Assembly: GCF_042654245.1 (NCBI RefSeq)
Contig: NZ_JBHSGI010000033.1
Location: 186,001 to 250,000, forward strand
Source of the DNA: Seohaeicola_A nanhaiensis
GTDB taxonomy: Bacteria > Pseudomonadota > Alphaproteobacteria > Rhodobacterales > Rhodobacteraceae
Direction of reading: 5' to 3'
DNA: 64,000 bases
Within the stretch, counting starts at the first letter, position 1, and every line of letters starts with the position of its first letter. A program made the translations under genes and the position numbers. Under the pieces are notes generated by a model. The model was not told where the DNA came from and did no database searches. It saw only the letters and a list, made by a program, of their open reading frames with translations. Shown here in pieces: positions 36,657 to 44,912 of the stretch.

Positions 36657-37259
36657 ATGGCCGATATTGACTATTTCTTTGCCACGGTGTCGCCCTGGAC
36701 CTATCTGGCCGGGACCCGGCTGGAACAGATCGCGGCGCGGCATGGCAAGACCATTGCCTACAAGCCGGTCGACCTGCTGGCCGTCTTCGCGCGTACCGGG
36801 GGCGTGGCGCCCAAGGACCGGCATCCGTCGCGCATGGAATATCGCGCGCAAGAGCTGACGCGGCAATCGGCGAAGCTGAAGATGCCGTTGAACCTGAAGC
36901 CCCGGCACTGGCCCACGAATGTGGCGCCTTCGGCCTATGCGGTGATCGCGGTGGCCCAGGCGGGCGGCGATGTGGGCCCACTGGTGCATGCCTTCACCCG
37001 CGCCGTCTGGGCGGAGGAGCGCGAGATCGCGGACCCCGAGGTGATTGCGGCGATAGTGAGCGACTGCGGCTTCGATCCGGCCGTGGCAGACAAGGGGATG
37101 CTGTCGGCGGCCGAGACCTATGCCGCCAATACCGAGGAAGCGGCGGCGCGCGGGGCCTTTGGTGCGCCCTTCTATATCGTCAACGCGGATGACGCGCGGT
37201 TCTGGGGGCAGGACCGGCTGGACGATCTGGACGCCCACCTCGGCTCGGGCGCGGCGTGA
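36657..37259 (+). CDS. 2-hydroxychromene-2-carboxylate isomerase family protein
   Basis: A 200-residue DsbA-fold, kappa-GST-like protein. IDYFFATVSPWTYLAGTRLEQIA carries the Ser-Pro-Trp site used in place of a CxxC. GAFGAPFYIVNADDARFWGQDRLDDL is the C-terminal signature with cis-Pro. In naphthalene catabolism NahD isomerises 2-hydroxychromene-2-carboxylate with glutathione. Here no other naphthalene gene is near, so the substrate may differ. The ATG at 36657 is chosen; a TTG six bases upstream is nearer the AGGGAG. It overlaps the following hydrolase gene by four bases. Confidence 0.87.
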   Translation: MADIDYFFATVSPWTYLAGTRLEQIAARHGKTIAYKPVDLLAVFARTGGVAPKDRHPSRMEYRAQELTRQSAKLKMPLNLKPRHWPTNVAPSAYAVIAVAQAGGDVGPLVHAFTRAVWAEEREIADPEVIAAIVSDCGFDPAVADKGMLSAAETYAANTEEAAARGAFGAPFYIVNADDARFWGQDRLDDLDAHLGSGAA

Positions 37260-38077
37260 ACCGGCCCGAGAGGATCGCCCAGCCGCTGAACTGTCGCAGC
37301 TTCGGGACCGGGCCGCGTCAGGTGCTGGCGCTGCATTGCACCATGGCGCATTCCGGCGCCTGGCGCGGGCTGGCCGAGGTGATGGACGGTGAGGTGACGA
37401 TTCACGCCACCGACATGCTGAACCACGGGAAAAGCCCGGATTGGGACGGCAAGGGTGACTTTCAGCAATGCGTTCTGGAAGGGGCGGCGGCACATCTGAG
37501 CGGGCGGATGGACGTCATCGGCCATTCCTTCGGCGCGACGGTTGCGCTGCGGATGGCGGTCGAGCTTCCGGAGCTGGTGCGCAGCGTCACCCTGATCGAG
37601 CCGGTCTATTTTGCATTCGTGAAGGACAGCCACCCCGAGAAGCTGGCGCAGGAACAGGCTGGGTCGGCGGCGTTCTACACCGCGCTGGCAGAGGGCGATC
37701 CGCTGCGGGCGGCGCGTCTGTTCAACGCCGGCTGGGGGAACGAGGGCGGGCCGTCCTTCGACCAGCTGCCCGAGGCGAGCCAGCTGTCGATGGCGCGGGG
37801 CGTGCAGATCGTGCCGGCCTGCGCGCCCGCGATCATCGGTGACTGCCACGAGATTTTGCGCCCCGGCGTGCTGGATCGCGTCGCGATGCCGGCGCTGCTG
37901 ATCCGGGGAAGTGCGACGACGCCGATCATCGGGCTGACCAACGACGCCATCGGCGCCCGCCTGCCGGATGCGCGCAACGTTGTGGTCGAGGGGGCAGGGC
38001 ACATGGTGCCGCTGACCCATCCGACGGCGGTTGCGGGGCTGCTGCGCGAGCTCTTCGCGCGCGCGCCGGCGGAGTGA
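37256..38077 (+). CDS. Alpha/beta hydrolase
   Basis: A 273-residue alpha/beta hydrolase. DMLNHGKSPDW resembles the oxyanion/lid-start loop, GHSFGATVALRMA holds the nucleophile Ser, and VEGAGHMVPLTHPT contains the catalytic His. Start is a GTG whose last bases form the stop of the isomerase gene (GTGA), so the two are coupled. No signal peptide. The substrate is unknown; esterase or C-C hydrolase are the usual options. The pairing with a HCCA-isomerase-like gene suggests a small catabolic or detoxification unit. Confidence 0.87.
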   Translation: MNRPERIAQPLNCRSFGTGPRQVLALHCTMAHSGAWRGLAEVMDGEVTIHATDMLNHGKSPDWDGKGDFQQCVLEGAAAHLSGRMDVIGHSFGATVALRMAVELPELVRSVTLIEPVYFAFVKDSHPEKLAQEQAGSAAFYTALAEGDPLRAARLFNAGWGNEGGPSFDQLPEASQLSMARGVQIVPACAPAIIGDCHEILRPGVLDRVAMPALLIRGSATTPIIGLTNDAIGARLPDARNVVVEGAGHMVPLTHPTAVAGLLRELFARAPAE

Positions 38078-38081
38078 ACCG

Positions 38082-39122
38082 TCAGCCGCGCACCAGCTCC
38101 AGGAATCGGTCGATATTCGCCTCGGTCGCCGACCAGTCGCATACCAGGCGGCAGCCGACCGCTTCGTCGTCGGCACCGTCGAGCGTGCCATCCCAGAGGT
38201 AATAGCGCGCCCCGGCCTCGTGCAGGCGGCGGTGCGCGGCGCGGGGGAAGGTGGCGAAGATCATGTTGGCCTGCGGTTCGTGCAGGAACCCGGCGCCCGC
38301 GGCGCGCAGGCCGTCGGCGAGACGGGTGCAGGCGGCATTGGCCCTGCGGGCGGCGTCGAGCCAGACATTGCCGGTCAGATAGCCCGCCATTTGCGCCGAA
38401 AGATAGCGGTGCTTGGAGAAGAGATGCGCCCCGCGCTTGCGGCGCAGCTCGAACTCCTGCGCGCGGGCCGGGTCGAAGAAGACCACCGCCTCGACCCCCA
38501 TGCAGCCGTTCTTGGTGCCGCCGAACGAGACGGCATCGACGCCCAGCTTCCAGGTCATCTCGGCCGGGGTGCAGCCGAGCGCGACCAAAGCGTTGGCAAA
38601 GCGCGCGCCGTCGAGATGGACGGGCAGGCCGAAGTCCTTTGCCACGGCGGTCAGGGCGGAGAGTTCGTCGAGCGAGTAGACGCCGCCGCGTTCCGTCACC
38701 TGCGTGATCGAGACCGGCCCGCGCACGGGGCCGTGCACGCCCCGCGTCTCTTCCTTGGCGATGGTGGCGCGCAGGGAGTCGGGGGTCATCCTGTCACCGC
38801 CCGGCACCAGCGTCAGCTTGGCGCCGCCGCTGTAGAATTCGGGCGCGTTGCACTCATCCTCGTGGATATGCGCGACCGGCGAGCAGAAGACGGTGCCATA
38901 GGGCGGCACCAGCGTGGCCAGCGCCAGCGAATTGGCCGCGGTGCCGGTGGAGACCAGATAGACAGCCGCCTCGGGCGCCTCGAAGATCTCGCGCACCCGG
39001 GCGCGGACCTGCTCCATGATCGGATCGGCGCCGTAGGGCATGGCATAGCCGGTGTTGGCGTCGGCCAGCGCGGTCATGACCTCGGGCAGGACCGGGCCGG
39101 AGTTGTCGGAGGCGAAATACAT
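38082..39122 (-). CDS. Low-specificity L-threonine aldolase
   Basis: A 346-residue fold type I PLP enzyme. MYFASDNSGPVLPEVMTAL is the N-terminus, HLDGARFANALVALG holds the Asp for PLP, and VSFGGTKNGCMGVEAVVF contains the Schiff-base Lys. It splits L-threonine or allo-threonine to glycine and acetaldehyde. Its start overlaps the stop of the YcgN gene by one base. Upstream codons in the same frame overlap YcgN and are not used. The stop is five bases from that of the alpha/beta hydrolase on the other strand. Confidence 0.93.
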   Translation of the reverse strand: MYFASDNSGPVLPEVMTALADANTGYAMPYGADPIMEQVRARVREIFEAPEAAVYLVSTGTAANSLALATLVPPYGTVFCSPVAHIHEDECNAPEFYSGGAKLTLVPGGDRMTPDSLRATIAKEETRGVHGPVRGPVSITQVTERGGVYSLDELSALTAVAKDFGLPVHLDGARFANALVALGCTPAEMTWKLGVDAVSFGGTKNGCMGVEAVVFFDPARAQEFELRRKRGAHLFSKHRYLSAQMAGYLTGNVWLDAARRANAACTRLADGLRAAGAGFLHEPQANMIFATFPRAAHRRLHEAGARYYLWDGTLDGADDEAVGCRLVCDWSATEANIDRFLELVRG

Positions 39123-39592
39123 CAGAGCGGTTCCTCGATCAGGTGGTCTTCCCAGTCTTCCTCGGGCACTTCGAATTCGGGCAGGGTGCGGTCGCGCATC
39201 GAGACGCCGGCGTGATGCACCGTCTCGGCCCGCCCGGAAATCAGCGGGTGCCAGTCGTAGAGCGGGCGGTCTTCGTGGACCAGCCGATAGGCGCAGGTCT
39301 GCGGCAGCCAGTAGAGATGTTCCTCGATGGTCGAGGGGCGCAGCACGATGCATTCGGGCACGAACTGGTGCCGGATCGGGTATTGTGCGCAGAGGCAGGT
39401 TTCGTCGTCGAACAGGCGGCAGGCGATGCGGGTCAGGACGACGATGCCCGTATCCTCGTCCTCCAGCTTGTTCATGCAGCATTTGCCGCAGCCGTCGCAG
39501 AGCGCCTCCCATTCCCCTTTGGTCATGGCCTCCATCGGGATGTTTTCCCAGAAGCGTGGGCGCAGGCCCTTGCGGTGGAACCGGTCAGTCAT
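39122..39592 (-). CDS. YcgN family cysteine-cluster protein
   Basis: A 156-residue protein of the YcgN/UPF0260 family. CDGCGKCCMNKLEDEDTG, followed by CRLFDDETCLCAQYPIRHQFVPEC, supplies a Cys cluster suited to bind iron-sulfur or zinc. LPQTCAYRLVHEDRPLYDWHPL is the family's second half. Function is not established in any organism I know. It overlaps the threonine aldolase gene at its end. It is soluble, without a signal peptide. Confidence 0.9.
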   Translation of the reverse strand: MTDRFHRKGLRPRFWENIPMEAMTKGEWEALCDGCGKCCMNKLEDEDTGIVVLTRIACRLFDDETCLCAQYPIRHQFVPECIVLRPSTIEEHLYWLPQTCAYRLVHEDRPLYDWHPLISGRAETVHHAGVSMRDRTLPEFEVPEEDWEDHLIEEPL

Positions 39593-39631
39593 GGGGCGGA
39601 CACTACAGCGCGAGGCGGGAAAGGAAAGGGG

Positions 39632-40564
39632 TCAGAGGGCGTTCAGGATGTCGCGGGCGCGGTCGCAGTCGGCCCCCATCTGGGCGATCAAAGCATCGAG
39701 GCTGTCGAATTTCTCTTCGCCGCGCAGGTAGTCGACCAACGCGATGGACAGGGTCGCGCCATAGAGGTCGCCGGAAAAGTCGAAGAGGAAGGTTTCGAGG
39801 TTCGGAACCTCGCCGTTGAACATCGGCCGCACGCCCAGGCTGGCCGCGCCGTGGTAGCGGCCCTTGTGCGGCCCGTCGAGAACGTCGGCCAGCACGGCAT
39901 AGACGCCGAAGGCCGGCAGATGCAGCCCGGACAGGGACATGTTGGCGGTGGGATAGCCCAGATCGCGGCCGCGCTGTTCGCCGCCGATCACCACGCCTTC
40001 GATGCGGTGCCAATGGCCCAGCATCGCGGCCGCATCGCGCGGACGGCCCTCGGCCAGCGCCTTGCGGATTGCGGTGGACGACACGGTCGTGGCGCTTTCC
40101 TCGAGCAGCGGCGCGATGGTGACGCCAAAGCCCATCTCTTGCCCGAAGCGGATCAGGTCGTCGGTGGTGCCGGCGCGGCCCTTGCCAAAGCAGAAATCGG
40201 CGCCCACGACGACGTGCGCGAGGCCGAGGCCCTGCACGATGACCTTCCGCGCGAAATCTTCCGGGCTGAGCGAGGAGAGCGCGGCGTTGAAGTTCAGTTC
40301 GTACAGCACGTCGACGCCCAGTTTCTCGAGCTGGTGACGGCGCGCTTCGCGGCTCATCAGGCGGAAGGGCGGGGCCTTGGGGGCGAAGAATTCGCGCGGG
40401 TGGGGCTCGAAGGTCAGCACCCCCAGCGGCGCGTCGGGCGCGGCCTGGCGCGCAAGCGCGATCACCGACTGGTGGCCAAGGTGCACACCGTCGAAATTGC
40501 CGATGGCGACGCTGGCGCCGCGCTCTTCTGGCTTGACGAATTGATAGTCCCGGACGATCCGCAT
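39632..40564 (-). CDS. ribF: Bifunctional riboflavin kinase/FAD synthetase
   Basis: A 310-residue two-domain enzyme. ASVAIGNFDGVHLGHQSVI is the nucleotidyltransferase motif with the HxGH-like segment, and VVGADFCFGKGRAGTTDDL follows. The C-terminal kinase domain has LGYPTANM, RYHGAASLGVRPMFNG and ETFLFDF. It makes FMN from riboflavin and then FAD, the cofactor of flavoproteins such as the monooxygenase at 2838. The gene lies after the MaoC gene with 110 bases between them. Length is normal. Confidence 0.95.
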   Translation of the reverse strand: MRIVRDYQFVKPEERGASVAIGNFDGVHLGHQSVIALARQAAPDAPLGVLTFEPHPREFFAPKAPPFRLMSREARRHQLEKLGVDVLYELNFNAALSSLSPEDFARKVIVQGLGLAHVVVGADFCFGKGRAGTTDDLIRFGQEMGFGVTIAPLLEESATTVSSTAIRKALAEGRPRDAAAMLGHWHRIEGVVIGGEQRGRDLGYPTANMSLSGLHLPAFGVYAVLADVLDGPHKGRYHGAASLGVRPMFNGEVPNLETFLFDFSGDLYGATLSIALVDYLRGEEKFDSLDALIAQMGADCDRARDILNAL

Positions 40565-40675
40565 GGCGCCTGCCTAGCGCCACAACGTGGGGTGTGCAAG
40601 TGGGGCTGCGCCGGGGACGTGAAGCGGGCGGGCGGCGCGGAATTTCTGCCGAAAATCCGCGCTCTGCGGCGGTTC

Positions 40676-41119
40676 CTAGTCGAACTTGCGGCTGGGCGCC
40701 ATGACGGTGGCTTCGCCGATCAGGACCTTCTTGCCCTCGACAGAGCAATGGCAATCGAGCTGCACGCGGCGCTTGGCCATGTCTATGCCGATCACCTTGA
40801 CCTCGGCATAAACCATGTCGCCGGGGCGCACGGGGGCGAGGAACTTCAGCGTCTGGCCCATGTAGACCGTGCCATGCCCCGGAAGCTGTTCACCGATCAC
40901 CGCCGAGATCAGCCCGGCGGTGAGCATTCCGTGGGCGATACGCCCTTCGAAGATCGTGTCGCGGGCATAGTCGTCGTCCAGATGAACCGGGTTCCGGTCG
41001 GTCGAGACCTGGGCGAACATTTCGATATCCTCGTCGGTCACAACCTTTCGCAGGTGGCGGGACATGCCCATCTCGATATCTTCGATACAGATCGTTCCGC
41101 GCGGCAGATTGTCCAACAT
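40676..41119 (-). CDS. MaoC family (R)-specific enoyl-CoA hydratase-like protein
   Basis: A 147-residue hot-dog fold protein. FAQVSTDRNPVHLDDDYARDTIFEGRIAHGMLTAGLISAVIG contains the hydratase 2 motif with catalytic Asp and His. LKFLAPVRPGDMVYAEVKV follows. It adds water to trans-2-enoyl-CoA to give the (R)-3-hydroxyacyl-CoA, as in PhaJ. I start at 41119, where GAGGGTGCC precedes the ATG; the open frame reaches further but without conservation. Relatives also act on mesaconyl-CoA or as unspecific dehydratases, so the substrate is open. Confidence 0.86.
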   Translation of the reverse strand: MLDNLPRGTICIEDIEMGMSRHLRKVVTDEDIEMFAQVSTDRNPVHLDDDYARDTIFEGRIAHGMLTAGLISAVIGEQLPGHGTVYMGQTLKFLAPVRPGDMVYAEVKVIGIDMAKRRVQLDCHCSVEGKKVLIGEATVMAPSRKFD

Positions 41120-41223
41120 GGCACCCTCGTTCCGAAATCGGCCGGGAAAGAATCTATCCGTATATCCCGGCGGTTCGGCAACTTTATTACTTCGCAGTCG
41201 CAGAAAGGCAAGCCCCAATCGGT

Positions 41224-42099
41224 CTAGCGGAGGAAACCGATCGTATAGGTCGGAGTGACCATTTCCCTCTGCAGATAGGCCTCAAGCGCTGCCGGGTCGG
41301 GCTGGTGAGTTGTCTTTGTCTCTTCCGCAGCCAGTCCGCCCGAGATGAGCAAAGAGTCGATATCCTCGCCCATGGCCCCGTCGATGTCGGTGTGCACCCC
41401 GTCGCCGATGGCGAGGATTCGCGAGTCGGGGCAGAGCTTGCCGATTTCGCTCAGGCGGCGGCGGGCAAGGTCGTAGATCGGCGGATGGGGTTTGCCGAAG
41501 TAGAGGCTTTCTCCGCCCATCTCGGTATAGAGCCGCGCCAGCGCGCCGGCGCACCATTCCCGCACGCCGCCGCGGTCGACCACGATGTCGGGGTTGGCGC
41601 AGAGCAGTTTCAGCCCTTTCTGCTTGGCATAGAGGAAAACCGGACGGTTCACCTCGGGGTCGGCCTGCGGATCGTCGGGGCCGAGACAGGCGATGCCCTC
41701 GGCCTGTTCGAGCGGCACAATCTCGATGGCGACCGGGTTCTCGACCACGTGGGGCGGTGTGAAGAAGCCGTTGTCGGTGGCCTGGTTGCCCATGAACAGC
41801 ACCTTGCTGCCGATGGCGCCCTGGAACATCGCGACCCGAGCGCTGTCGCCCGAGGTGGCGATGGTGTCATAGGCGTCTTCGGGTACGCCGAAGCCGGCGA
41901 TCTGGCGCCTTACGTCCGCACGCGGACGGGGCGCGTTGGTCAGCAGGACCACCGTCCCGCCGCGGGCGCGGAAGGCCTGCAGAGCGGCGACCGCCTCGGG
42001 GTAGGCCCTCACACCGTCATGCACACAGCCCCAGAGGTCGACGAAGGCGGCGTCGTAGCGGTCGGAGATATCGGAGAGGGCGGCGATGATCTGGGTCAT
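41224..42099 (-). CDS. HAD superfamily hydrolase, subfamily IIA
   Basis: A 291-residue phosphatase. FVDLWGCVHDGVRAYPEA is motif I, VVLLTNAPRPR is motif II, FGKPHPPIYDLARR has the motif III Lys, and LAIGDGVHTDIDGA is motif IV. The large cap between motifs II and III marks subclass IIA, as in NagD and PGP-like enzymes. It matches the TIGR01459-type family in Rhodobacterales as I recall. The substrate is probably a sugar or nucleotide phosphate, not resolved by sequence. It lies 104 bases after the MaoC gene on the same strand. Confidence 0.88.
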   Translation of the reverse strand: MTQIIAALSDISDRYDAAFVDLWGCVHDGVRAYPEAVAALQAFRARGGTVVLLTNAPRPRADVRRQIAGFGVPEDAYDTIATSGDSARVAMFQGAIGSKVLFMGNQATDNGFFTPPHVVENPVAIEIVPLEQAEGIACLGPDDPQADPEVNRPVFLYAKQKGLKLLCANPDIVVDRGGVREWCAGALARLYTEMGGESLYFGKPHPPIYDLARRRLSEIGKLCPDSRILAIGDGVHTDIDGAMGEDIDSLLISGGLAAEETKTTHQPDPAALEAYLQREMVTPTYTIGFLR

Positions 42100-42171
42100 G
42101 TGGTGGCTTTCCCGTTAGGTGTCGGCGCCAGATGTATTCCGGATCGGGGCGGAAGCCCAGAAGCGGGGTGA

Positions 42172-42573
42172 TCAGGGCTGTCGGGCCTTCTGGAAAAAGC
42201 GTCGCGCGGGTTGTGTGACGGGTTCTGCTGTTTGCCGGTGAACAACCAGCGAGGTTACAGCCGTTGCAAGGACACCCGGTGTTGCGCGCAACGCTTGGAA
42301 TGTCGCCGGGACCATGAGCATCAGCCAGAGAATGGTCACCCATGTGATCGGGACAAAATTGAGGAACGCGGCGAAGGGTTGCTTGCGCGTCTTGTGGCGG
42401 AACCGGCGCTGGGCGAGTTTTGCGCCGAACCAGCCGCCGGCGAGGGCGAGGGTCAATAGCCGCGTCTCTGGGATGCGCCACTCGCCGGCCATGGCGCGGC
42501 GCTTGTCGGCCCGGAAAGCGAGCCATGCGACGGTGTTGATGAAAATCAGCCAGATCGGAATTGCAATCGTCAT
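42172..42573 (-). CDS. DUF1294 small membrane protein
   Basis: A 133-residue protein with hydrophobic segments at about 3-18, 39-53 and 73-95. AFRADKRRAMAGEWRIPETRLLTLALAGGWFGA and RRFRHKTRKQPFAAFLNFV are the DUF1294 hallmarks. Function is unknown. In some proteins the domain is joined to a cold-shock domain, but not here. About 35 basic C-terminal residues have no clear match. It is followed by the HAD gene. Confidence 0.85.
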   Translation of the reverse strand: MTIAIPIWLIFINTVAWLAFRADKRRAMAGEWRIPETRLLTLALAGGWFGAKLAQRRFRHKTRKQPFAAFLNFVPITWVTILWLMLMVPATFQALRATPGVLATAVTSLVVHRQTAEPVTQPARRFFQKARQP

Positions 42574-42590
42574 GCCCGCACCCGGACATG

Positions 42591-42618
42591 AAAAAGGCGG
42601 CGCCGGTTGGGCGCCGCC
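42591..42618 (-). terminator. Terminator of the pyrophosphatase gene
   Basis: A perfect 9-base stem, GGCGGCGCC at 42596-42604 and GGCGCCGCC at 42610-42618, is followed on the minus strand by TTTTT. It lies 19 bases beyond the ppaC stop. Confidence 0.9.
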
Positions 42619-42637
42619 GTGAAGCTCTTGGGGCAGA

Positions 42638-43558
42638 TCAGAGCGCGAGCGCCGGGATGATCTGCTTCTTGCGGCTCATGATGCCGGGCAGGACGACGGT
42701 GTCGCCGCCGACGGTGGCGCCAAAGCTCTTTTCCGCGATGGTCTTGACCAGATCGTTGGGGACCAGCAGCGTGGCTTCCTCGTTCAGGATGTCGACCACG
42801 AAGAGCAGGACCTGGTCGGCACCGTCTTCGGCGGCGACGGCGGGCATGGCGGCCATCAGCGCCGCCTTGCGGTCGAGCACGGTTTTCGGCGAGGTGGTTT
42901 CCAGCACCGAGACGCGGAACTGCTTGCCGCCGACCTCGTATTCCTTGGAATCCATCCGCAGCAGTTCGGCTTCGGAGAAGTCGGACACGTCGGATTTGGC
43001 GGCGAACATCTCGGCGGCGTAGTCGGCGACGTTCACACCCAGCTCGGCGGCCAGCGCCACGGCGATGGCCTTGTCATGGTCGGTGGTGGTGGGCGAGCGG
43101 AATTCCAGCGTGTCCGAGAGGATGCAGGTCAGCATCGCGCCCTTCACGGCCTTCGGCATCTTCGCCATGTCGGCGCCGATCAGGTCGTGCATGATGGTGG
43201 CGGTGCAGGCCAGCGGGCGGACGGTGATGTCGATGGGGCCCTTGGTTTCCAGTCCGCCGACCAGCTTGTGGTGGTCGATGATGGCCTGGATATCGGCGGC
43301 GTTGATGTTGTCTGGCAGCTCGGCCGGGTTGTTGGTGTCGACGATCACGACCGGCGTGCCGGCCTCGACGCCGGGGATGATGGCGGGCTTGGGGAGATCC
43401 CAGCGGGTCAGCATGAAGGCGGCTTCGGTGTTCGGCTCGCCCAGCAGTTTGGGTTCGGCCGGGGTGCCCTTCACCTCGGAGAGATACCAGGCCCAGATGA
43501 TGGGCGAGCCGGTCGAGTCGGTGTCGGGGGATTTGTGGCCGAAGACTTGGATGGTCAT
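42638..43558 (-). CDS. ppaC: Manganese-dependent inorganic pyrophosphatase (family II)
   Basis: A 306-residue DHH-family enzyme. MTIQVFGHKSPDTDSTGSPI holds the first metal ligands, VVIVDTNNPAELP and QAIIDHHKLVGGLET give the DHH motif, and GAMLTCILSDTLEF follows. The second domain ends with PGIMSRKKQIIPAL, the DHHA2 signature. It hydrolyses pyrophosphate and uses manganese or cobalt. Family II is the less common type in proteobacteria, where family I Ppa is usual. The gene is transcribed alone; a hairpin terminates it. Confidence 0.95.
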   Translation of the reverse strand: MTIQVFGHKSPDTDSTGSPIIWAWYLSEVKGTPAEPKLLGEPNTEAAFMLTRWDLPKPAIIPGVEAGTPVVIVDTNNPAELPDNINAADIQAIIDHHKLVGGLETKGPIDITVRPLACTATIMHDLIGADMAKMPKAVKGAMLTCILSDTLEFRSPTTTDHDKAIAVALAAELGVNVADYAAEMFAAKSDVSDFSEAELLRMDSKEYEVGGKQFRVSVLETTSPKTVLDRKAALMAAMPAVAAEDGADQVLLFVVDILNEEATLLVPNDLVKTIAEKSFGATVGGDTVVLPGIMSRKKQIIPALAL

Positions 43559-43686
43559 TGGATGCGTCCTGTATCGCGGGAGGAAGATTTGGCCGGCGTT
43601 ATAAGAGCGTGGGTCGGCGATGTCACGAGGGCGCGGCGCGGGCGGGCTGCGACCGAAAATCAGGGGCTGAAAATGGCCTGTTTCGG

Positions 43687-43706
43687 AGCGTCCCAGCTAG
43701 GACGCT
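43687..43706. repeat. Inverted repeat upstream of ppaC
   Basis: AGCGTCC at 43687-43693 and GGACGCT at 43700-43706 flank CAGCTA in a gap of 263 bases between ppaC and the TraB-type gene. No T run follows on either strand, so it is not an intrinsic terminator. It adjoins an AT-rich stretch (43710-43760) and could be an operator or leader hairpin of ppaC. Nothing else is recognisable in this gap. Confidence 0.45.
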
Positions 43707-43821
43707 ATCCAACACTTTGATTTTGAATGAAAATTTTGAAGTGACGTTTTTTGACCCTCTTCGGGCCGGGAAAAACATACCAGTTGGGGGCGGCTGGAAG
43801 CGGCCGACCGGGCCTGCGCGA

Positions 43822-44805
43822 TCAGAAGGGTGCGCGTTCGAGTGTGTAGCCGGCGCGGGCGAGCAGGTTCAGCACGCCGGCGCGGCCAGGCAGGTGGGCG
43901 GCGCCGACAGCGACGACCAGCGAATTGCCCGGGGTGCCCAGAATGCGCGGCACCCAGGCCTGGTTGCGGCTGTCGAGAATGTCGGCGGTGTAGTTGGACC
44001 AGAGCCGCTGCCGGTCGCGCGGGGCACCCGGAGCGTTGGCCAGGAACTGCCATTTCTCCAGCACCATGCCCGAACCCATCCGCTCGTCGAAATAGGCTTC
44101 GCGCAGGGTGACGAAGGTGTGGTCGTTGCCGGTGGAGGAGGTGAGATCGTATTCCAGCATCTTCGCCTGATCGGCCAGCGACCGGCGCGACAGGACCGTG
44201 ATCGCCGAAGCCACCGTCTCCAGCGAGCCAAGCGGCACGCCGGCGCGGATGGCGACGGACTCGATGCGGTTGTCGAGCCCGTTCTGCGGTCGGAAGCCGC
44301 GCGGGCCGCAGAAGGATTCGGCCAGCAGCACCGAGAGGAACCAGGGCTGGATGCGGGCGACGCGGCGGGGGTCGAGGTTCATCGCCAGCGCGGCGCGGCT
44401 GAGCAGCTCCCACCCGCGTTCCGACATCACCTCGGTCAGGCCCGGGCCCTTGCGGATCACGAAGAGGTTGATGTTCTCTTCGGGGGTTTCCCAGAACCTG
44501 CGCCCCTCGGGGCCGGTGACTTCGAGCAGCACGGCGTCGGCCGAGCGGATGACCGGGGTGAGGCGGCGCATCACGCCGTTCAGGCGGCTGTCGTTCACAT
44601 GCATGGTGCCGACGATATGGATCGTGCGCGCGCCCTTGCGGGCGATCCAGTGGTTGCCCTCGCCGTAGGGGATCTGCGCCAGTTCCCGGGTCAGCGCGGC
44701 GCTCTGGTTCGCGTCGAGATGATCGCGCAGGTCGGCGCCCTGGCAGCGGGCCTGCGCCTGGAGGGCCAGCAGGCTGAACAGCAGGGCGGCGAGTAGTCGG
44801 ATCAT
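43822..44805 (-). CDS. TraB/GumN family protein (secreted)
   Basis: A 327-residue protein with a signal peptide (MIRLLAALLFSLLALQAQA). IHIVGTMHVNDSRL near residue 60 and VVAVGAAHLPGRAGVLNLLARAGY at the end are the two GxxH blocks of the TraB/GumN (Tiki-like) fold. The animal relative Tiki is a metalloprotease, and pairs of His and Glu are retained here. It probably works in the periplasm. The substrate is unknown. The ATG at 44805 is taken because upstream codons do not encode a signal sequence. It is divergent from the DUF2161 gene. Confidence 0.86.
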   Translation of the reverse strand: MIRLLAALLFSLLALQAQARCQGADLRDHLDANQSAALTRELAQIPYGEGNHWIARKGARTIHIVGTMHVNDSRLNGVMRRLTPVIRSADAVLLEVTGPEGRRFWETPEENINLFVIRKGPGLTEVMSERGWELLSRAALAMNLDPRRVARIQPWFLSVLLAESFCGPRGFRPQNGLDNRIESVAIRAGVPLGSLETVASAITVLSRRSLADQAKMLEYDLTSSTGNDHTFVTLREAYFDERMGSGMVLEKWQFLANAPGAPRDRQRLWSNYTADILDSRNQAWVPRILGTPGNSLVVAVGAAHLPGRAGVLNLLARAGYTLERAPF

Positions 44806-44912
44806 GAAGGGTGTCCTGCTGGTGGTGGTGGCAAGGCTACAGGCAGGGCCGGGCGGCCACAAGGGACCGGCGGGACACTGGCGGGGATGTGAGCGGTTTG
44901 CTATCGAAACGC

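Noticed and set aside
36553..36981. A 143-residue N-terminal extension of prs
   Set aside because: The extension is not PRPP-synthase-like and overlaps the isomerase gene; MPIVTEPKL matches the usual start region.
44811..44878. Inverted repeat GTGTCCTGCTGG / CCGGCGGGACAC in the TraB-DUF2161 gap
   Set aside because: Only 10 of 12 bases pair and the arms are over 40 bases apart, so it may be chance in GC-rich DNA.
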